This document shows positions 33,924 to 35,030 of a DNA stretch of 35,030 nt, piece by piece; positions within the stretch are counted from its first letter, which is position 1, and every line of letters starts with the position of its first letter. A program made the position numbers and the translations under genes. Source of the stretch: a virus. The notes under the pieces were generated by a model. It ran no database searches. It saw only the letters and a list, made by a program, of their open reading frames with translations, and had not been told where the DNA came from. The stretch lies in the IMG/VR virus record IMGVR_UViG_3300035698_001729, positions 1 through 35,030 of that record. One strand, given 5' to 3'.

Positions 33924-34808
33924 ATGCCCATAGATATACTAGAGGATTTTCCTATAGTAGTTCCTACAATCTGCCCAAAGGAGGTTGAAATGAATAACGT
34001 GTTAGAGGGAGTGAGACCGCCGATCATCATTCTTAACGATCAACACATACCCTTTGACAACAAAAGGGTATTCGATATTCAGCGAAAGTTTATAGAATGG
34101 CGAAAGGTTAAGACGATCATTCTGGCTGGAGATTTGGCAGACTTCTACGCTATATCTTTCTTTAGCAAGTCACCAGAAAGAGTTGGCGATAGAGCTATTA
34201 GAAACGAAGTAGAGGCCTGCAGATCTTATCTCCGAAAACTAAGAGAGATTGCTCCCAATGCAAGAATTGTTTTCATTGTTGGTAATCACGAGTTTAGACT
34301 TAGAAAGCATATCTATATCGAAATGGCAAGAGATTCTTCCATCTACACGATACTCAATCTAAGTCATGGTGTTAAGCACGAAGAGGTTTTAGAAAAACTA
34401 TTCGACCTACCAGAACTAGGAATAGAAATCATAGACCTCAAACCAGACATCGCAAAGTTCTCAGACAACTATGTCGTTGTAGGAGATAACTATATTGGAC
34501 ATTTCAATAGAGTTAACAAGCACTCTTGTTATACTGCAAAGAACCTAGTTGCAGACAAGGGAGTCAGGGTTTTTCAGGCTCACACTCACAGACTTGGTGC
34601 TTACTTCCAAACAACTCTTGCTGGCACTATCTATGGGTTTGAGATGGGATGTTCATGTTCTCTCGATCCTGTTTATACATCTAAACAGAATTGGCAGAAT
34701 GGATTTACGGTTATTGAGGGAGATTACAACCTCAAAAACACAACACCATTTCTTGTACCGATAGTTAACAATCAATGTCGGTATGGCAAAAAAGTCTTCA
34801 AGGCATAG
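33924..34808 (+). CDS. Calcineurin-like metallophosphoesterase
   Basis: A two-metal phosphoesterase (294 residues from the first ATG). Metal-binding motifs are in order: DQH (39-41), GDLAD (69-73), GNHE (120-123), GH (192-193) and AHTH (219-222), matching the D-x-H / GDxxD / GNHE / GH / GHTH series. Phages encode such enzymes among late genes; substrates (nucleotides, nucleic acids or phosphoproteins) cannot be told. The first ATG at 33924 is 2 bases after the upstream stop without a ribosome-binding site. An in-frame ATG at 33990 (residue 23) has a perfect AAAGGAGGT five bases upstream and gives 272 residues, with DQH still 17 residues in. I favour 33990 as the main start, keeping the longer frame as the outer limit. 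Confidence 0.88.
   Translation: MPIDILEDFPIVVPTICPKEVEMNNVLEGVRPPIIILNDQHIPFDNKRVFDIQRKFIEWRKVKTIILAGDLADFYAISFFSKSPERVGDRAIRNEVEACRSYLRKLREIAPNARIVFIVGNHEFRLRKHIYIEMARDSSIYTILNLSHGVKHEEVLEKLFDLPELGIEIIDLKPDIAKFSDNYVVVGDNYIGHFNRVNKHSCYTAKNLVADKGVRVFQAHTHRLGAYFQTTLAGTIYGFEMGCSCSLDPVYTSKQNWQNGFTVIEGDYNLKNTTPFLVPIVNNQCRYGKKVFKA
33977..33985 (+). promoter_or_regulatory. Consensus ribosome-binding site for the metallophosphoesterase
   Basis: AAAGGAGGT is fully complementary to the bacterial 16S rRNA 3' end and lies five bases before ATG 33990. Nothing comparable is found before the structural genes. It favours ATG 33990 as the real start over the upstream ATG 33924. Confidence 0.7.
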
Positions 34809-34812
34809 GAGG
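34807..34812 (+). promoter_or_regulatory. Ribosome-binding site overlapping the metallophosphoesterase stop
   Basis: AGGAGG at 34807-34812 overlaps the TAG stop (34806-34808) and is five bases before ATG 34818. It decides the start of the HNH-like gene. This is the second consensus site in the last 1.1 kb. Confidence 0.75.
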
Positions 34813-34817
34813 CTCTT

Positions 34818-35030
34818 ATGAGTAGGCGTAAGGGTAAGCGAAGTCATAAGACTAGAAGAAAGAAAACGAAGCACCGACAGAGGAGGTTCAGTGGTAGGAA
34901 TCAACATCATTTGACAGCTCGGTCAAAATCTGGTAGTTCTCATCCAAGCAATCTTCTCTTGATAGACATTGAGAAGCATGTTTGTTGGCATCGTTTATTT
35001 AAGCTCAAAAATCTTCGACAGGTGATTGAG
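34818..35030 (+). CDS. HNH-nuclease-like basic protein (partial, 71 aa visible)
   Basis: ATG 34818 is preceded by AGGAGG with five-base spacing; the frame is open to the right edge. The first 27 residues are strongly basic (MSRRKGKRSHKTRRKK and on). A zinc-finger/HNH-type core follows: HHLTARSKSGSSHPSNLLLI (30-49), KH (53-54) and CWHRLF (56-61). This H-H-L-x-x-R-S ... P-x-N-L-L ... K-H ... W-H-x-L-F pattern matches a small family of HNH-fold-like proteins in bacteria and phages. A full HNH catalytic set is not proven: the first His pair and the C-terminal His residues are present, but the middle Asn (N45) role is unclear. It could be a nuclease or a DNA-binding regulator. Confidence 0.7.
   Translation, partial: MSRRKGKRSHKTRRKKTKHRQRRFSGRNQHHLTARSKSGSSHPSNLLLIDIEKHVCWHRLFKLKNLRQVIE

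Overview
The window is one continuous late (virion) module of a tailed double-stranded DNA phage, or of a prophage of that type. Every gene that can be supported lies on the + strand, gaps are mostly 0-30 bases or ATGA/TAATG overlaps, and the order is that of a Caudoviricetes packaging and structural cluster: terminase small subunit, terminase large subunit, portal, scaffold, decoration protein, major capsid protein, fibre and adaptor proteins, giant internal protein, then a holin-like protein, a metallophosphoesterase and an HNH-like protein running off the end. No tail sheath, tail tube or classical tape-measure gene is visible. A short adaptor-like protein, a propeller-like structural protein and a 3062-residue multidomain protein fit a short-tailed (podovirus-like) virion best, but this is inference.

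Host: the DNA is AT-rich, the standard code is used (TAA, TAG and TGA all end genes), and almost all structural genes have A/T-rich leaders without a Shine-Dalgarno sequence. Such leaders are common in Bacteroidota and in some Patescibacteria and their phages. Several fibre modules (the DTDWDTFN segments, the IFLGYDTDAHKLNIGD-type segment, the inserted sugar-binding-like domain) remind me of proteins in Patescibacteria-rich metagenomes. I treat the host as unresolved.

Layout. 1-1431: end of an unknown gene, terS, two tiny membrane proteins, a tRNA-Leu-like gene whose anticodon region is interrupted, and a conserved-looking small phage protein. 1421-5159: terL, portal, small unknown. 5227-7338: scaffold-like protein and four unknown small genes. 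7339-7752: a 414-base non-coding region with a strong promoter, a terminator only about 75 bases past its predicted start, and a predicted pseudoknot. 7753-12412: decoration protein, major capsid protein, beta-helix protein, 47-residue protein and an accessory structural protein, separated by stem-loop-rich gaps. 12462-21841: fibre, seven-repeat propeller-like protein, propeller/nozzle-like protein, adaptor with inserted beta-sandwich, second fibre. 21842-33615: small membrane protein, 797-residue coiled-coil protein, and the giant polyvalent protein with ADP-ribosyltransferase-like, zincin-like, ParB-like and Dam-type methyltransferase regions. 33619-35030: coiled-coil/membrane protein, metallophosphoesterase, HNH-like protein; the last two carry consensus ribosome-binding sites, unlike everything upstream.

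The most unusual items are the DNA-methyltransferase fold inside the giant virion-type protein, the promoter/terminator/pseudoknot region before the capsid genes, the interrupted tRNA-like gene, and the sharp switch in translation-initiation signals at the 3' end.
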